Shown here one piece after another: positions 8,847 through 16,796 of a DNA stretch of 64,000 bases. A program made the position numbers and the translations under genes. The notes below the pieces were generated by a model. It did no database searches. It saw only the letters and a program-made list of their open reading frames with translations, and was not told the origin of the DNA. This DNA is from Saccharothrix australiensis (lineage in GTDB: Bacteria > Actinomycetota > Actinomycetes > Mycobacteriales > Pseudonocardiaceae), in NCBI RefSeq assembly GCF_003634935.1, contig NZ_RBXO01000001.1, positions 6,473,501 to 6,537,500 on the forward strand. The letters run 5' to 3'. Each line of letters starts with the position of its first letter. The first letter of the stretch is position 1.

Positions 8847-9040
8847 CGCTCACAGTGTGGCAGCAGTCGCGGGCCCGGTGGTGGGCCCGGTGGCGGGCTC
8901 AGCGGTGGGCACGGCCGGGTGCGGCGGCGCGGTGTGGGGAGAGGTGACCGCGCCGCCGCACCGGGTGGCCCACCCCAGTGAGCCGGCGCCTCGTCGATGG
9001 GGCATCCGCCCGCCCACCCACGAGGGACGATGTGGCGCCC

Positions 9041-9065
9041 ACCACTTTAAGTGGTCTAGACCAGA
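9041..9065. promoter_or_regulatory. DasR-type operator (dre) with overlapping second palindrome
   Basis: AGTGGTCTAGACCAGA at 9050-9065 contains the perfect palindrome TGGTCTAGACCA, the core of the DasR responsive element known from Streptomyces. It overlaps a second palindrome, ACCACTTTAAGTGGT at 9041-9055. Known DasR sites control chitin and N-acetylglucosamine genes, but no such gene starts nearby. Confidence 0.75.
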
Positions 9066-9091
9066 TGCGTCAAGGGTGTGGAAAGGACCTA

Positions 9092-9107
9092 TCTGGTCGA
9101 GACCAAT
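9092..9107. promoter_or_regulatory. Second DasR-type operator
   Basis: TCTGGTCGAGACCAAT contains TGGTCGAGACCA, one centre base off a perfect palindrome. Its centre is 42 bp from the first box, four helical turns, the paired arrangement typical of chitinase promoters. Confidence 0.65.
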
Positions 9108-9600
9108 CCGGTCCTGCCGGGTACAGCTTCGCGACCGCCGCGGCGGTGCCGCGGCGAGCACGGCGGACGACCTCCCGCCGCAGCTCAGGACACCGCTCCC
9201 GATCCCGCGGCGGCACCCGCCCCGCGCGGCCGGTCGCCGCGGCGGCGGGCGATCCGGGTTCGTGAAACCGGAGTTCGGACCCGCCCCCGACGGGCCCGAC
9301 CCGCGCGCACGGGTCCGGACCACCGCGCCGCCCGCCCGGCGGCGACCGACCGCGCCCGCCCAGCGTCCCGCAACCGCCTGACGGAACCCTGACGCCCCGC
9401 CGGCCCGGCGGTCCGGCGGGAGGCCGTGACCGTCGGGCCGCTCGCTCGTTGACCGCGAGGATGCGGAGATCCGTGCCGGCCGACGCCGACCGGGTGACCC
9501 GATCGGCCGAGGTGGGCCGGGTCGGGTGGAACCGGTCGATCAAGCGGTACTGTTCTGCCGCTCAACAGTTGCGCCAACAACGAGAAGGCGGAGGCAGGCC

Positions 9601-9996
9601 GTGCGGGTGCTGTGGGCTGCGAGCGGCTTGGCCGTGGCGGCGTCGGCGCTGACGGGCGTGTTGATCGGCGTGTACATCGACGGCGTGGACGACGGGCCGA
9701 AGGCCGAGCTGCCCGCGTCGACGTGGATCACCACGCTGCCGTCCACCACGACGAGCACGACGAGCACGACGGAGAGCCCGGCCACGACGGACCCGGTGTC
9801 GGCGCCGCGGAACTCGACCGCGGCGCGGCCGACGACCACCACCACGACACCGCCGCCGCCGGAGACGACGCAGCCGACGACGGAGGAGCCGCCGCCCCCG
9901 ACGTCGACGACGGCGATCACCACCACCAAGGCGAAGAACACCGAGTGGCCCTGCGGCCCCCTCAACCCGTTCCCGCCGCCCCACTGCGACGACTGA
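9601..9996 (+). CDS. Single-pass membrane protein with Thr/Pro-rich extracellular tail
   Basis: 131 residues. Residues 1-28 form one membrane segment or uncleaved signal anchor (RVLWAASGLAVAASALTGVL); the rest is an external low-complexity stalk of Thr, Ser and Pro (STTTSTTSTTESP, TTTTTTPPPPETT) ending WPCGPLNPFPPPHC with two Cys. Such stalks span the cell wall and are often O-glycosylated (general knowledge); no family is recognised. GTG at 9601 is chosen because the GGAGG at about 9590 is correctly spaced and translation upstream is not membrane-like. Confidence 0.7.
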   Translation: MRVLWAASGLAVAASALTGVLIGVYIDGVDDGPKAELPASTWITTLPSTTTSTTSTTESPATTDPVSAPRNSTAARPTTTTTTPPPPETTQPTTEEPPPPTSTTAITTTKAKNTEWPCGPLNPFPPPHCDD

Positions 9997-10031
9997 ACAG
10001 GGGCCGCGCGGACACCGGCCGCGACCCGCTG

Positions 10032-10045
10032 TGAGAGCGCTCCCG
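10032..10045. promoter_or_regulatory. CebR-type operator before the LacI regulator
   Basis: TGAGAGCGCTCCCG differs from the Streptomyces CebR consensus TGGGAGCGCTCCCA only at the edges. It lies 65-78 bp before the regulator start, a position fitting autoregulation. Confidence 0.7.
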
Positions 10046-10109
10046 AGCGGGTGACCTCCCGCTATGCTGTTCGGCGAGCAGGCTCGGGTGTGGCGAGGAG
10101 TTGGTGTTC

Positions 10110-11141
10110 GTGTCCGTCCCATCGCACCACGCCACCCGGCCGACGCTGGAGGACGTCGCGGCGAAGGCGGGCGTCTCGCGGGCGACGGCGTCCCGCGTCC
10201 TCAACGCGTCACCGCGCGTCAGCCCGGAGGCGCACGAGGCCGTGACCGCCGCCGTCGTCGAGCTGGGCTACCAGCCGAACCGGGCCGCGCGGGCGCTCGT
10301 GACGCGGCGGACCGGCGCGGTGGCGGTGGTGTTCTCCGAGCCCGAGCCGAAGATCTTCGACGACCCGCACTTCGCGTGGCTGATCCGGGCGGCGGCCCGC
10401 TCGCTGGCCGACGCGGACGCGCAGATGGTGCTGTTGCTGGTGCACTCGCCCGAGGACGTGGCGCGGGCGGAGCGGTTCCTGGCGGGCGGGCACGTCGACG
10501 GCGCGCTGATGTTCGCGCCGCACAAGGGCGACCAGCTGCCGTCCGCGGCGCGCAAGCTGCCGCTGCCGGTGGTGTGCGCCGGGCGGCCGTGGGGCCCGCT
10601 GCGCGGCCTGCACCTGGTCGACCACGACAACGAGGGCGGCGGCGTGCTCGCGACCGAGCACCTGATCTCGTCGGGGCGGCGGCGGATCGCGACGGTCACC
10701 GGGCCGCTGGACGAGCACTCGGCGATGGACCGGCTGGCGGGGTGGCGCACGGCGACCGGCGCGTCCGACGCCGACGTCGCGCTGCTGGCCGAGGACGGCG
10801 GGTTCACCAGGGACGGCGGGAAGCGGGCGATGGCGGCGCTGCTGGAGCGGGTGCCGGACCTGGACGCGGTGTTCGTGGCGAGCGACCTGATGGCCGCCGG
10901 CGCGCTGGACGCGCTGCGCGAGGCGGGGCGGCGGGTGCCGGAGGACGTGGCGGTGGTCGGGTTCGACGACCACCCGATGATCGCGCCGCACACGTCGCCG
11001 CCCTTGACGAGCGTGCGGCAGGACACGGACGAGCAGGTGAGGCACATGGTGACCCATCTGCTGCGGCTGCTGCGCGAGGAGCCGATCAAGGCGCGGCGGG
11101 AGGTCCTGCCGACCGTGCTGGTGCGCCGGGCGTCGGCCTGA
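10110..11141 (+). CDS. LacI-family regulator, CebR-like (cellobiose/beta-glucoside repressor)
   Basis: Repressor of 343 residues. Residues 8-55 form the LacI HTH and hinge (TLEDVAAKAGVSRATASRVL, GYQPNRAARALVT), followed by the periplasmic-binding-protein-like sensor domain with VVFVASDLMAAGALDAL-type and VVGFDDHPMIAPHTSPPLTS motifs. GTG at 10110 has GAGGAG at 10095-10100. Target inference rests on position and operators: the convergent downstream operon encodes a sugar ABC importer and beta-glucosidase, and matching GAGAGCGCTC palindromes lie before this gene and before the binding-protein gene. Cellobiose is the most likely inducer by analogy to CebR. Confidence 0.87.
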   Translation: MSVPSHHATRPTLEDVAAKAGVSRATASRVLNASPRVSPEAHEAVTAAVVELGYQPNRAARALVTRRTGAVAVVFSEPEPKIFDDPHFAWLIRAAARSLADADAQMVLLLVHSPEDVARAERFLAGGHVDGALMFAPHKGDQLPSAARKLPLPVVCAGRPWGPLRGLHLVDHDNEGGGVLATEHLISSGRRRIATVTGPLDEHSAMDRLAGWRTATGASDADVALLAEDGGFTRDGGKRAMAALLERVPDLDAVFVASDLMAAGALDALREAGRRVPEDVAVVGFDDHPMIAPHTSPPLTSVRQDTDEQVRHMVTHLLRLLREEPIKARREVLPTVLVRRASA

Positions 11142-11245
11142 CCCCGCAGCCTCACGCCGCAGCCCGACCCCGCAGCCCGATCCCGCAGCCCGATCCCGCA
11201 GCCCGATCCCGCAGCCCGACCCCGCAGCCTGACGCCGCAGGCTGA
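11142..11245. repeat. Eight 13-bp tandem repeats directly after the LacI gene
   Basis: Eight consecutive 13-bp units (type CCCGCAGCCCGAT, several identical) begin at the base after the stop codon. The last two units can pair through CAGCCTG/CAGGCTG, so the array may double as a weak terminator. Units are contiguous, with no spacers. Confidence 0.9.
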
Positions 11246-11580
11246 TCCCGCGACCGGCCCGCTCCGGCCGTGGCACGCCCCGCCCGCGACGCGGTGCCGG
11301 CCCCGCCGCATGACCACGCCGGCCTGCCACCGACTTGGGTCGGGCGCGACTGCCCGCGCGGGAATGTCGGTGCCGGCCGGCAAGATGAGCCCCAGGGGGC
11401 GGTTTTCCGGGATTGTCGGTGGTCTCTGGCAGGATGGAGATCGGGGGCTGCTCAGCACCGGATCGCGGACTGCTCAAGGACCGCCGACGCCGGCTCGGAG
11501 GGCTGCCGGCACCGCTCACGGGCCGCCTGACGCCGCCGACACCGCCCTCGGAACCGCCCTGCACCGATCGGCCCGCCCTG

Positions 11581-11735
11581 CGCGCCCGCCCTGCGCGCCT
11601 GCCCTGCGCGCCCGCCCAGCGCGCCCGCCCAGCGCGCTGCCCTGCGCACCCACCCAGCGCACCCACCCAGCGCGCCCGCCCAGCGCGCTGCCCTGCGCAC
11701 CCACCCAGCGCACCCGCCCAGCGCGCGTCCTGCGC
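11581..11735. repeat. 12-13-bp tandem array with 51-bp higher-order unit
   Basis: Units of the type GCGCGCCCGCCCA and GCGCACCCACCCA alternate with a 12-bp GCGCGCTGCCCT. A block of 13+12+13+13 bp occurs twice, giving a 51-bp higher-order repeat. The array lies near the 3' end of the beta-glucosidase gene. Between the two arrays (11246-11580) I see no gene. Confidence 0.85.
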
Positions 11736-11806
11736 GAATCCCCCGCCTACCCGCCGCCCGAGCCGGGCGCACCACCGCCGCCCGTGCCCGGACGGCCCCG
11801 ACCGCG

Positions 11807-13228
11807 TCACACCACGTCGTACCCGCTCGCCGGCACCGCGTTCCGCCGGATCACGCCCGCCAGCGTGTGCCCGCTCCGCTTCACGGTCCGCACCTGCGTG
11901 GCGTAGTCCACGTGCACGATCCCGAAGCGCTGGCTGTACCCCGCCGCCCACTCGAAGTTGTCCAGCAGCGACCACGCGAAGTACCCCCGCACGTCCACCC
12001 CCCGCGCGATCGCCGCGTGCACGGCCCGCAGGTGGTCCACCAGGTACCGGGTCCGACCGGTGTCGAGCACCGCTCCCCCGGCCACCACGTCGACGAACGC
12101 CGACCCGTTCTCGGTCACCACCAGCGGCACGGGCACGTCGCGCCCCAGGCGCTCCAACAGATCCGTGAACGCCCGCGCGTCGACCTCCCAGCCGAACCCG
12201 GTCACCTCACCGCGCGGCGGCAGCAGCGCCACCCCCCGCAGCCCCGCGAACGGCCCGTCCGTCACCTGCCCGGCGGGCGCGGGCGCGACGCGGGTGGGGC
12301 TGTAGTAGTTGACGCCCAGCCAGTCGATCGGCGTCGCGACGGCCTCCAGGTCGCCGGCGCGGACCACGCGCGACCAGTCGCCGAGCCACGCCGTCTCCGC
12401 CAGCACGTCCTCCGGGTAGCCCCGGCCCGCCAGCGGGTCGAGGAACAGGCGGTTCTGCAAACCGTCGACCTTGTGCGCGGCGGCGCGGTGGGTCTCGTCG
12501 TCGTGGTCGACCCGCACCGAGCAGAGGTTCAGCACGAGGGAGAAGCGGTGGTCGGCGGGCGCGGCCGACCGCATCGCCCGCACGGCCAGGCCGTGGCCCA
12601 GCAGCAGGTGGTGGGCGGCTTCCAGCGCGCCGCGCGGGTCGACCAGGCCGGGCGCGTGGACGCCGGTGCCGTAGCCCAGGAACGCCGAGCACCACGGCTC
12701 GTTCAGCGTGGTCCACGTCCGCACGCGGTCGGCCAGGTGGGCGTGGGCCAGCGCCGCGTACTCGGCGAACCGGTGCGCCGTGTCCCGGTCGCGCCACCCG
12801 CCCCGGTCCTCCAGCGCCTGCGGCAGGTCCCAGTGGTAGAGGGTGGCCACCGGTTGGATGCCGTGCGCCAGCAGCTCGTCCACCAGGCGGTCGTAGAACG
12901 CCAGCCCGCGCGGCTCCACGGGGCCCGCGCCGGTCGGCTGGATGCGCGGCCACGCGAGGGAGAAGCGGTAGGCCCGGAGCCCGAGGTCGGCCATGATGCG
13001 CACGTCGGAGGCGTACCGGCGGTAGTGGTCGCACGCCGGTTCGCCGGTGTCGCCGCCCGCCACCTTGCCCGGCGTGGCGGCGAAGGTGTCCCAGATCGAC
13101 GGGCCGCGGCCGTCGACGGCGGTCGCGCCCTCGATCTGGAAGGCGGCCGTCGCGGCGCCCCACAGGAAGTCCGGCGGGAAGCGCAGCAGCTCCCGGCCGA
13201 CTCGGGTGTCCGGGTCGGTTGCGGTCAT
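11807..13228 (-). CDS. GH1 beta-glucosidase
   Basis: Cytosolic retaining glycosidase that splits imported cellobiose or other beta-glucosides to glucose. The 473-residue protein has the full GH1 barrel: N-terminal PPDFLWGAATAAFQIEGA, acid/base Glu177 in TLNEPW, nucleophile Glu373 in VVTENGSAF, and the C-terminal YFAWSLLDNFEWAAGYSQRF signature. No signal peptide. It is the last gene of the sugar operon, 4 bp after the second permease. ATG at 13228. Expected to be co-regulated with the transporter through the operator before the binding-protein gene. Confidence 0.96.
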   Translation of the reverse strand: MTATDPDTRVGRELLRFPPDFLWGAATAAFQIEGATAVDGRGPSIWDTFAATPGKVAGGDTGEPACDHYRRYASDVRIMADLGLRAYRFSLAWPRIQPTGAGPVEPRGLAFYDRLVDELLAHGIQPVATLYHWDLPQALEDRGGWRDRDTAHRFAEYAALAHAHLADRVRTWTTLNEPWCSAFLGYGTGVHAPGLVDPRGALEAAHHLLLGHGLAVRAMRSAAPADHRFSLVLNLCSVRVDHDDETHRAAAHKVDGLQNRLFLDPLAGRGYPEDVLAETAWLGDWSRVVRAGDLEAVATPIDWLGVNYYSPTRVAPAPAGQVTDGPFAGLRGVALLPPRGEVTGFGWEVDARAFTDLLERLGRDVPVPLVVTENGSAFVDVVAGGAVLDTGRTRYLVDHLRAVHAAIARGVDVRGYFAWSLLDNFEWAAGYSQRFGIVHVDYATQVRTVKRSGHTLAGVIRRNAVPASGYDVV

Positions 13229-13232
13229 GTGT

Positions 13233-14066
13233 TCACCCCTTCACGGCCCCCTGCATGATCCCGCCGACGACGTGGCGGGCCAGCAGGAGGAAGATCCCGA
13301 CGACCGGCAGCACCGCGAGGGACGCGCCGGAGAGCATGAGCGAGTAGTCCGTGTAGTAGCCACTGGCCAGAGTGGACAGTGCGACCTGCACGGTGGGGCT
13401 GTCGTTCGGGTCGAGGACGATCAGCGGCCAGAAGAAGTCGTTCCAGGCCGTCATGAACGTGAACATGCCCATGACCGCCGCCTGCGGTCGCACGGCGGGC
13501 AGCGCCACGTGCCGGAACGTGCCCAGCACCGAGCAGCCGTCGACGCGGGCGGCCTCGACCAGCTCGCGCGGCACGGCCTCCTCGCACGCCTGGCGCATCC
13601 AGAACACGGAGAACGCGCCGATCAGCGCGGGCACGATCACCGCCTGGAGGGTGCCGTACCAGTCGAGGTCCGACATCAGCAGGTACAGCGGGACGACGCC
13701 GAGCTGGGTCGGCACCAGCGACGTGCCCACGACGACCAGGAACAGCGAGTGGCTGCCCCGGAAGCGCAGGTGGGCGAAGGCGAACCCGGCGAGCGTGCCC
13801 AGGACGACGTTGCCCACCGCGACGGTGCCCGCGACGACCAGCGAGTTCTGCATGGCGAGCCAGAAGTCGACGGTGTCGAAGACGCGGCCCAGGTTCGCGA
13901 GGAGGTTGCCACCCGGCACGAGGGAGGGCACGGCGTCGCCGAGCGCCGAGTTGTCCTTGCTCGCGATCAGGAACGAGTAGTACAGCGGGAAGACCGACGC
14001 GAGCAGCACCACGACCAGCAGCGCGTAGGTGACGGGACCCGCGCGGCGCGCGGCCACGGCGCTCAC
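13233..14066 (-). CDS. Carbohydrate ABC transporter permease, MalG/CebG type
   Basis: Inner-membrane component of a CUT1 sugar importer, 277 residues with six predicted membrane segments, starting TYALLVVVLLASVFPLYYS. The EAA loop that docks the ATPase is seen as ELVEAARVDGCSVLGTFRHV...LPAVRP. GTG at 14066 overlaps the previous permease's TGA by 4 bases (GTGA), so the two are translationally coupled. No ATPase is encoded in the operon; a shared MsiK-like ATPase elsewhere in the genome is expected, as in Streptomyces. Confidence 0.93.
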   Translation of the reverse strand: MSAVAARRAGPVTYALLVVVLLASVFPLYYSFLIASKDNSALGDAVPSLVPGGNLLANLGRVFDTVDFWLAMQNSLVVAGTVAVGNVVLGTLAGFAFAHLRFRGSHSLFLVVVGTSLVPTQLGVVPLYLLMSDLDWYGTLQAVIVPALIGAFSVFWMRQACEEAVPRELVEAARVDGCSVLGTFRHVALPAVRPQAAVMGMFTFMTAWNDFFWPLIVLDPNDSPTVQVALSTLASGYYTDYSLMLSGASLAVLPVVGIFLLLARHVVGGIMQGAVKG

Positions 14067-15022
14067 CCCTTGGGCGCGATGCGCCGCGCCAGCGTGAAGT
14101 TCACCAGGGCCACCACGAGGATCAGCAGGAACAGCACCCACGCGATCGCGGCCGAGTAGCCCGCGTCGAACAGCCGGAAGCCCTTCTCGTACAGGTACAT
14201 CACCAGGGTCTGGAACTGCCGGTCCGTGCCGCCGGTGCCGAGCGCGGTGCCGCCGGGGTCGAACAGCTGCGGCTCCACGAACAGCTGCAACCCGCCGATG
14301 GTGGACACGACGACGGTGAACAGGATGGTGGGGCGGATGCTCGGCAGGGTGACGGACCGGAACAGCCGCCACCGCGACGCGCCGTCCAGCAGCGCCGCCT
14401 CGTACCGGTCGCGCGGCACGGACTGCATGGCCGCCAGGTAGATCAGGGCGTTGTAGCCGGTCCACCGCCACATCACGATCGAGCTGACGGCGAGGTGCGA
14501 CGCCCAGGTCTCGCCGCGCCAGTCGACCGGGTCGACGCCGACCAAGCCGAGCAGGTGGTTGACGACGCCGAAGTCGCGGCCGTAGAGCTGCGCGAACACC
14601 AGGGCGACGGCGGCGACGGAGATCACGTTGGGCAGCAGCGCGCCCGCCCGCCAGAACGCCCGGCCGCGCAGCCCGCGGTCCAGCAGCGCCGCCAGCCCCA
14701 GCGCCGCCACCAGCTGCGGCGCGGTGGACAGCACGAACAGGCTCACGGTGTTGCCCAGGGCGTTCCAGAAGTTCCGGTCCGCCAGCAGCGCGCGGAAGTT
14801 CGTCAGGCCGACGAACCGCTGCGCGCCGTCGACGAGCTGCCAGTCGTGCAGCGACACCCAGGCGGTGAACAGCAGCGGGTACAGGCCGAAGACGCCGAAC
14901 ACCAGGAAGAACGGCGCGACGACCAGGTACGGCGTGAGCCTGCTGTCCAGGCGTCCCAGGCGGTCGCGCCACGACGGGCGCGGCGGCGCGGTACGCCCGG
15001 TCCCGGTCGGTGCGGCCGTCAC
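14063..15022 (-). CDS. Carbohydrate ABC transporter permease, MalF/CebF type
   Basis: First permease of the sugar importer, 319 residues. A basic cytosolic N-terminus (RDRLGRLDSRLTPYLVVAPF) leads into six or seven membrane segments, and the EAA loop reads YEAALLDGASRWRLFRSVTL...PSIRP. GTG at 15022 overlaps the TGA of the binding-protein gene by 4 bases (GTGA). Works with the downstream permease and the upstream lipoprotein; substrate is probably cellobiose or cello-oligosaccharides, judging from the beta-glucosidase and the CebR-type operators. Confidence 0.93.
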   Translation of the reverse strand: MTAAPTGTGRTAPPRPSWRDRLGRLDSRLTPYLVVAPFFLVFGVFGLYPLLFTAWVSLHDWQLVDGAQRFVGLTNFRALLADRNFWNALGNTVSLFVLSTAPQLVAALGLAALLDRGLRGRAFWRAGALLPNVISVAAVALVFAQLYGRDFGVVNHLLGLVGVDPVDWRGETWASHLAVSSIVMWRWTGYNALIYLAAMQSVPRDRYEAALLDGASRWRLFRSVTLPSIRPTILFTVVVSTIGGLQLFVEPQLFDPGGTALGTGGTDRQFQTLVMYLYEKGFRLFDAGYSAAIAWVLFLLILVVALVNFTLARRIAPKG

Positions 15023-16293
15023 CTGACGGCGTCCCGCGCTTCCCGCACCGCCTGCTCGAACGAGTCCTTCGTGGACTGTCGTCCGCTTTCGACGCGGCCG
15101 AGGGCGTTGTTGAACACGGGCGTGACCTGTGCGTCGCCGGTGCCGCGGTAGGTCGGCTGGAGGCTTTCGGCCGCGTCGCCGAAGATCCGGCCGACCGGGG
15201 CCTGGTTGAAGTAGTCGTTGACCGCCGAGGTGACCTCGGGGTCCCGGTAGGCGGCGGGTTCGCTGGGCAGGTTCCCGGTCTCCTTGAAGATCCGCTTCTG
15301 CTGCTCGGGCGCGGTCAGCCACGCGGCCAGCTCGTAGGCTTCCCTCGGGTGCGCGCTTTGCGCGGGCACGGCGAGGAACGAGCCGCCCCAGTTGCCGCCG
15401 CCGCCGCCGGGCGCGGCGGCCACGTCCCACCTGCCCGCCGCCTCCTCGCCCGCGCCGGCCTTGATCAGCGCCAGCGCCCACGCCGGGCACGTGGTGGTCG
15501 CGAAGGAGCCCTGCTTCAGGGCCACGTTCCAGTCCTGGCTGAACGGCGTCAGCGCACCGGTCTGGCGCTTCTCGCCCAGGCTCGCGGCGAGGGTGAACGC
15601 CTCCGCGACCTTCGGGTTGGTGTCGGCGATGAAGGTGTCGTCCTTGGCGAAGTAGCCCTCCTCGGTCTGGTCGAGGACGGCCTTGTAGACGTTCTGCGCG
15701 GTGTCGACGAACTTCACGCCCGGCGTGGCGGCGGTGAACCGGTCCGCGGTGGCGAGGAAGTCGGCCCACGTCGGCCACAGCGCGCCGACCGCCTCCCGGT
15801 CGACGGGCAGGCCGGCGGCCTGGAACAGGTCGCGCCGGTAGCAGAGCGCGAGGCCGCCCATGTCGGTGCCCAGGCCCAGCACGAAGTCGCCGTCGTCGGC
15901 GGTGCCCTGCTGCCACTTCCAGGCCGTCCACCGGGATCGGAGGTCCCGCGCGCCGTGGTCGGCGAGGTTGACGAACTTGTCCTTGGAGCGGCGGAACCGG
16001 GCGATGCTGCCCTCCTCGATGGCCACGACGTCCGCCGCGCCCCGGCCGCCGGCGAGCTGGGTGGCCAACTGCGTGTGGTGCTGCTCCATCTTGACCTTGC
16101 GCTGCTCGACCCGGACGCCGGGGTGCGCCGCCTCGTACTCCTCGATCAGCCGGTCGTACCCGAAGTCGGAGAAGACGCCGATCGACAGCTTCACCGCGCC
16201 GTCACCGGCGCCGTCACCGCACGCGGCCGTCATGGTGGCCGCCACGGCGATCGCGATGGCCGCCGCCGCCCGGCCGACCGGTGTCCCGCTCAT
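15019..16293 (-). CDS. Sugar ABC transporter substrate-binding lipoprotein, CebE-like
   Basis: Extracellular lipid-anchored binding protein of 424 residues feeding the two permeases. A twin-domain signal (GRAAAAIAIAVAATMTAAC) ends in a lipobox at the Cys. The mature protein shows the family-1 binding fold: LSIGVFSDFGYDRLIEEYEA, ADVVAIEEGSIARF and the C-terminal SAHPREAYELAAWL. ATG at 16293 is preceded by AGGAGGA (16297-16304). It heads the operon binding protein - permease - permease - beta-glucosidase. A 16-bp palindromic operator lies 26 bp before the start, so LacI-type repression is likely. Confidence 0.93.
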   Translation of the reverse strand: MSGTPVGRAAAAIAIAVAATMTAACGDGAGDGAVKLSIGVFSDFGYDRLIEEYEAAHPGVRVEQRKVKMEQHHTQLATQLAGGRGAADVVAIEEGSIARFRRSKDKFVNLADHGARDLRSRWTAWKWQQGTADDGDFVLGLGTDMGGLALCYRRDLFQAAGLPVDREAVGALWPTWADFLATADRFTAATPGVKFVDTAQNVYKAVLDQTEEGYFAKDDTFIADTNPKVAEAFTLAASLGEKRQTGALTPFSQDWNVALKQGSFATTTCPAWALALIKAGAGEEAAGRWDVAAAPGGGGGNWGGSFLAVPAQSAHPREAYELAAWLTAPEQQKRIFKETGNLPSEPAAYRDPEVTSAVNDYFNQAPVGRIFGDAAESLQPTYRGTGDAQVTPVFNNALGRVESGRQSTKDSFEQAVREARDAVR

Positions 16294-16318
16294 CCGTCCT
16301 CCTCGACCCGCCGATAGA

Positions 16319-16334
16319 GTGAGAGCGCTCTCAC
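16319..16334. promoter_or_regulatory. CebR-type palindromic operator before the sugar-uptake operon
   Basis: GTGAGAGCGCTCTCAC is a perfect 16-bp palindrome of the LacI/CebR type, 26 bp from the ATG, where a bound repressor would block transcription. A partial second dyad CGCTCTC/GAGAGCG spans 16325-16344. Confidence 0.85.
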
Positions 16335-16433
16335 GTTGGAGAGCGACAAGCCCCGCTGTCAACGGAGAGCGACCGGTCGACACCGACCCGTGACTTTACT
16401 CGCGTCGGCACGCGGCTCAAGGTTCGTCGCGGC

Positions 16434-16454
16434 TGATGTCAGTCACTGACATCA
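16434..16454. repeat. Dispersed palindrome, copy A
   Basis: Contains GATGTCAGTNACTGACATC with arms of 10 bp and one centre base. CGACAT follows 9 nt after the core, as in copies B and C. Confidence 0.8.
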
Positions 16455-16469
16455 CTCGCCGGCGACATT

Positions 16470-16498
16470 CCACTGATGTCAGTCACTGACATCAGTGG
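16470..16498. repeat. Dispersed palindrome, copy B (14-bp perfect arms)
   Basis: 29-bp perfect palindrome: 16470-16483 is complementary to 16485-16498 around a single C, with the same core as copy A 36 bp away. CGACATC follows 9 nt after the core. Confidence 0.85.
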
Positions 16499-16637
16499 CC
16501 GACGACATCGGCCGACAACGGCGACCGACGACAGGGGTGGCACAAGCCCGAGCGGGAAGCCGAAGCCGGGGGCGGGCACACCGGACGTCCCGAGCCGGGG
16601 AGCGGGCACACCGGACGCCCGGGGCCGGGAACGCGAC

Positions 16638-16680
16638 GAGTGCGGGGTGGCTCGGCCCTCGCCCGAGCCACCCCGCACTC
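16638..16680. terminator. 18-bp perfect hairpin
   Basis: 16638-16655 pairs exactly with 16663-16680 across a 7-nt loop. It lies downstream of the FtsX-type permease gene on the minus strand and probably insulates it from the sugar operon. Confidence 0.7.
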
Positions 16681-16692
16681 CCATAGAGGGCC

Positions 16693-16721
16693 GCCGTGCG
16701 CGAACGTGACGCGCGCACGGC
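16693..16721 (-). terminator. Hairpin after the FtsX-type permease gene
   Basis: GCCGTGCGCG (16693-16702) pairs with CGCGCACGGC (16712-16721), 75 bp after the permease stop; first of two tandem hairpins in that direction. Confidence 0.6.
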
Positions 16722-16796
16722 GAAAATCTTGTGAGCCACCGCACATGGCCGGCCCGCCCCGCGCCCCGAACGCGGAACGGGCCGGCCGTGCCCCGC

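Larger units (their letters stand above)
8847..9600. other. 754-bp gap with regulatory boxes but no convincing gene
   Basis: I see no reading frame with normal protein character here. The recognisable items are the DasR-type boxes at 9050-9107, and GGAACC at 9527-9532 followed 15 nt later by TACTGT (9548-9553), a possible promoter for the gene at 9601 with a small inverted repeat ACTGTT/AACAGT (9549-9554/9564-9569) just downstream. Confidence 0.6.

Noticed and set aside
9078..9392. Frame of 104 codons just after the first DasR box
   Set aside because: Product is almost only Arg, Ala and Pro, with no ribosome binding site; it contains the second operator.
11142..11245. Regular repeats that might suggest a CRISPR array
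   Set aside because: Units are 13 bp, contiguous and without spacers; no cas genes are present.
16476..16709. Frames starting MSVTDI at the dispersed palindromes (also at 41645)
   Set aside because: The palindrome itself spells ATG-TCA-GTC-ACT-GAC-ATC on both strands, so such starts arise automatically; downstream text is low complexity and lacks ribosome binding sites.
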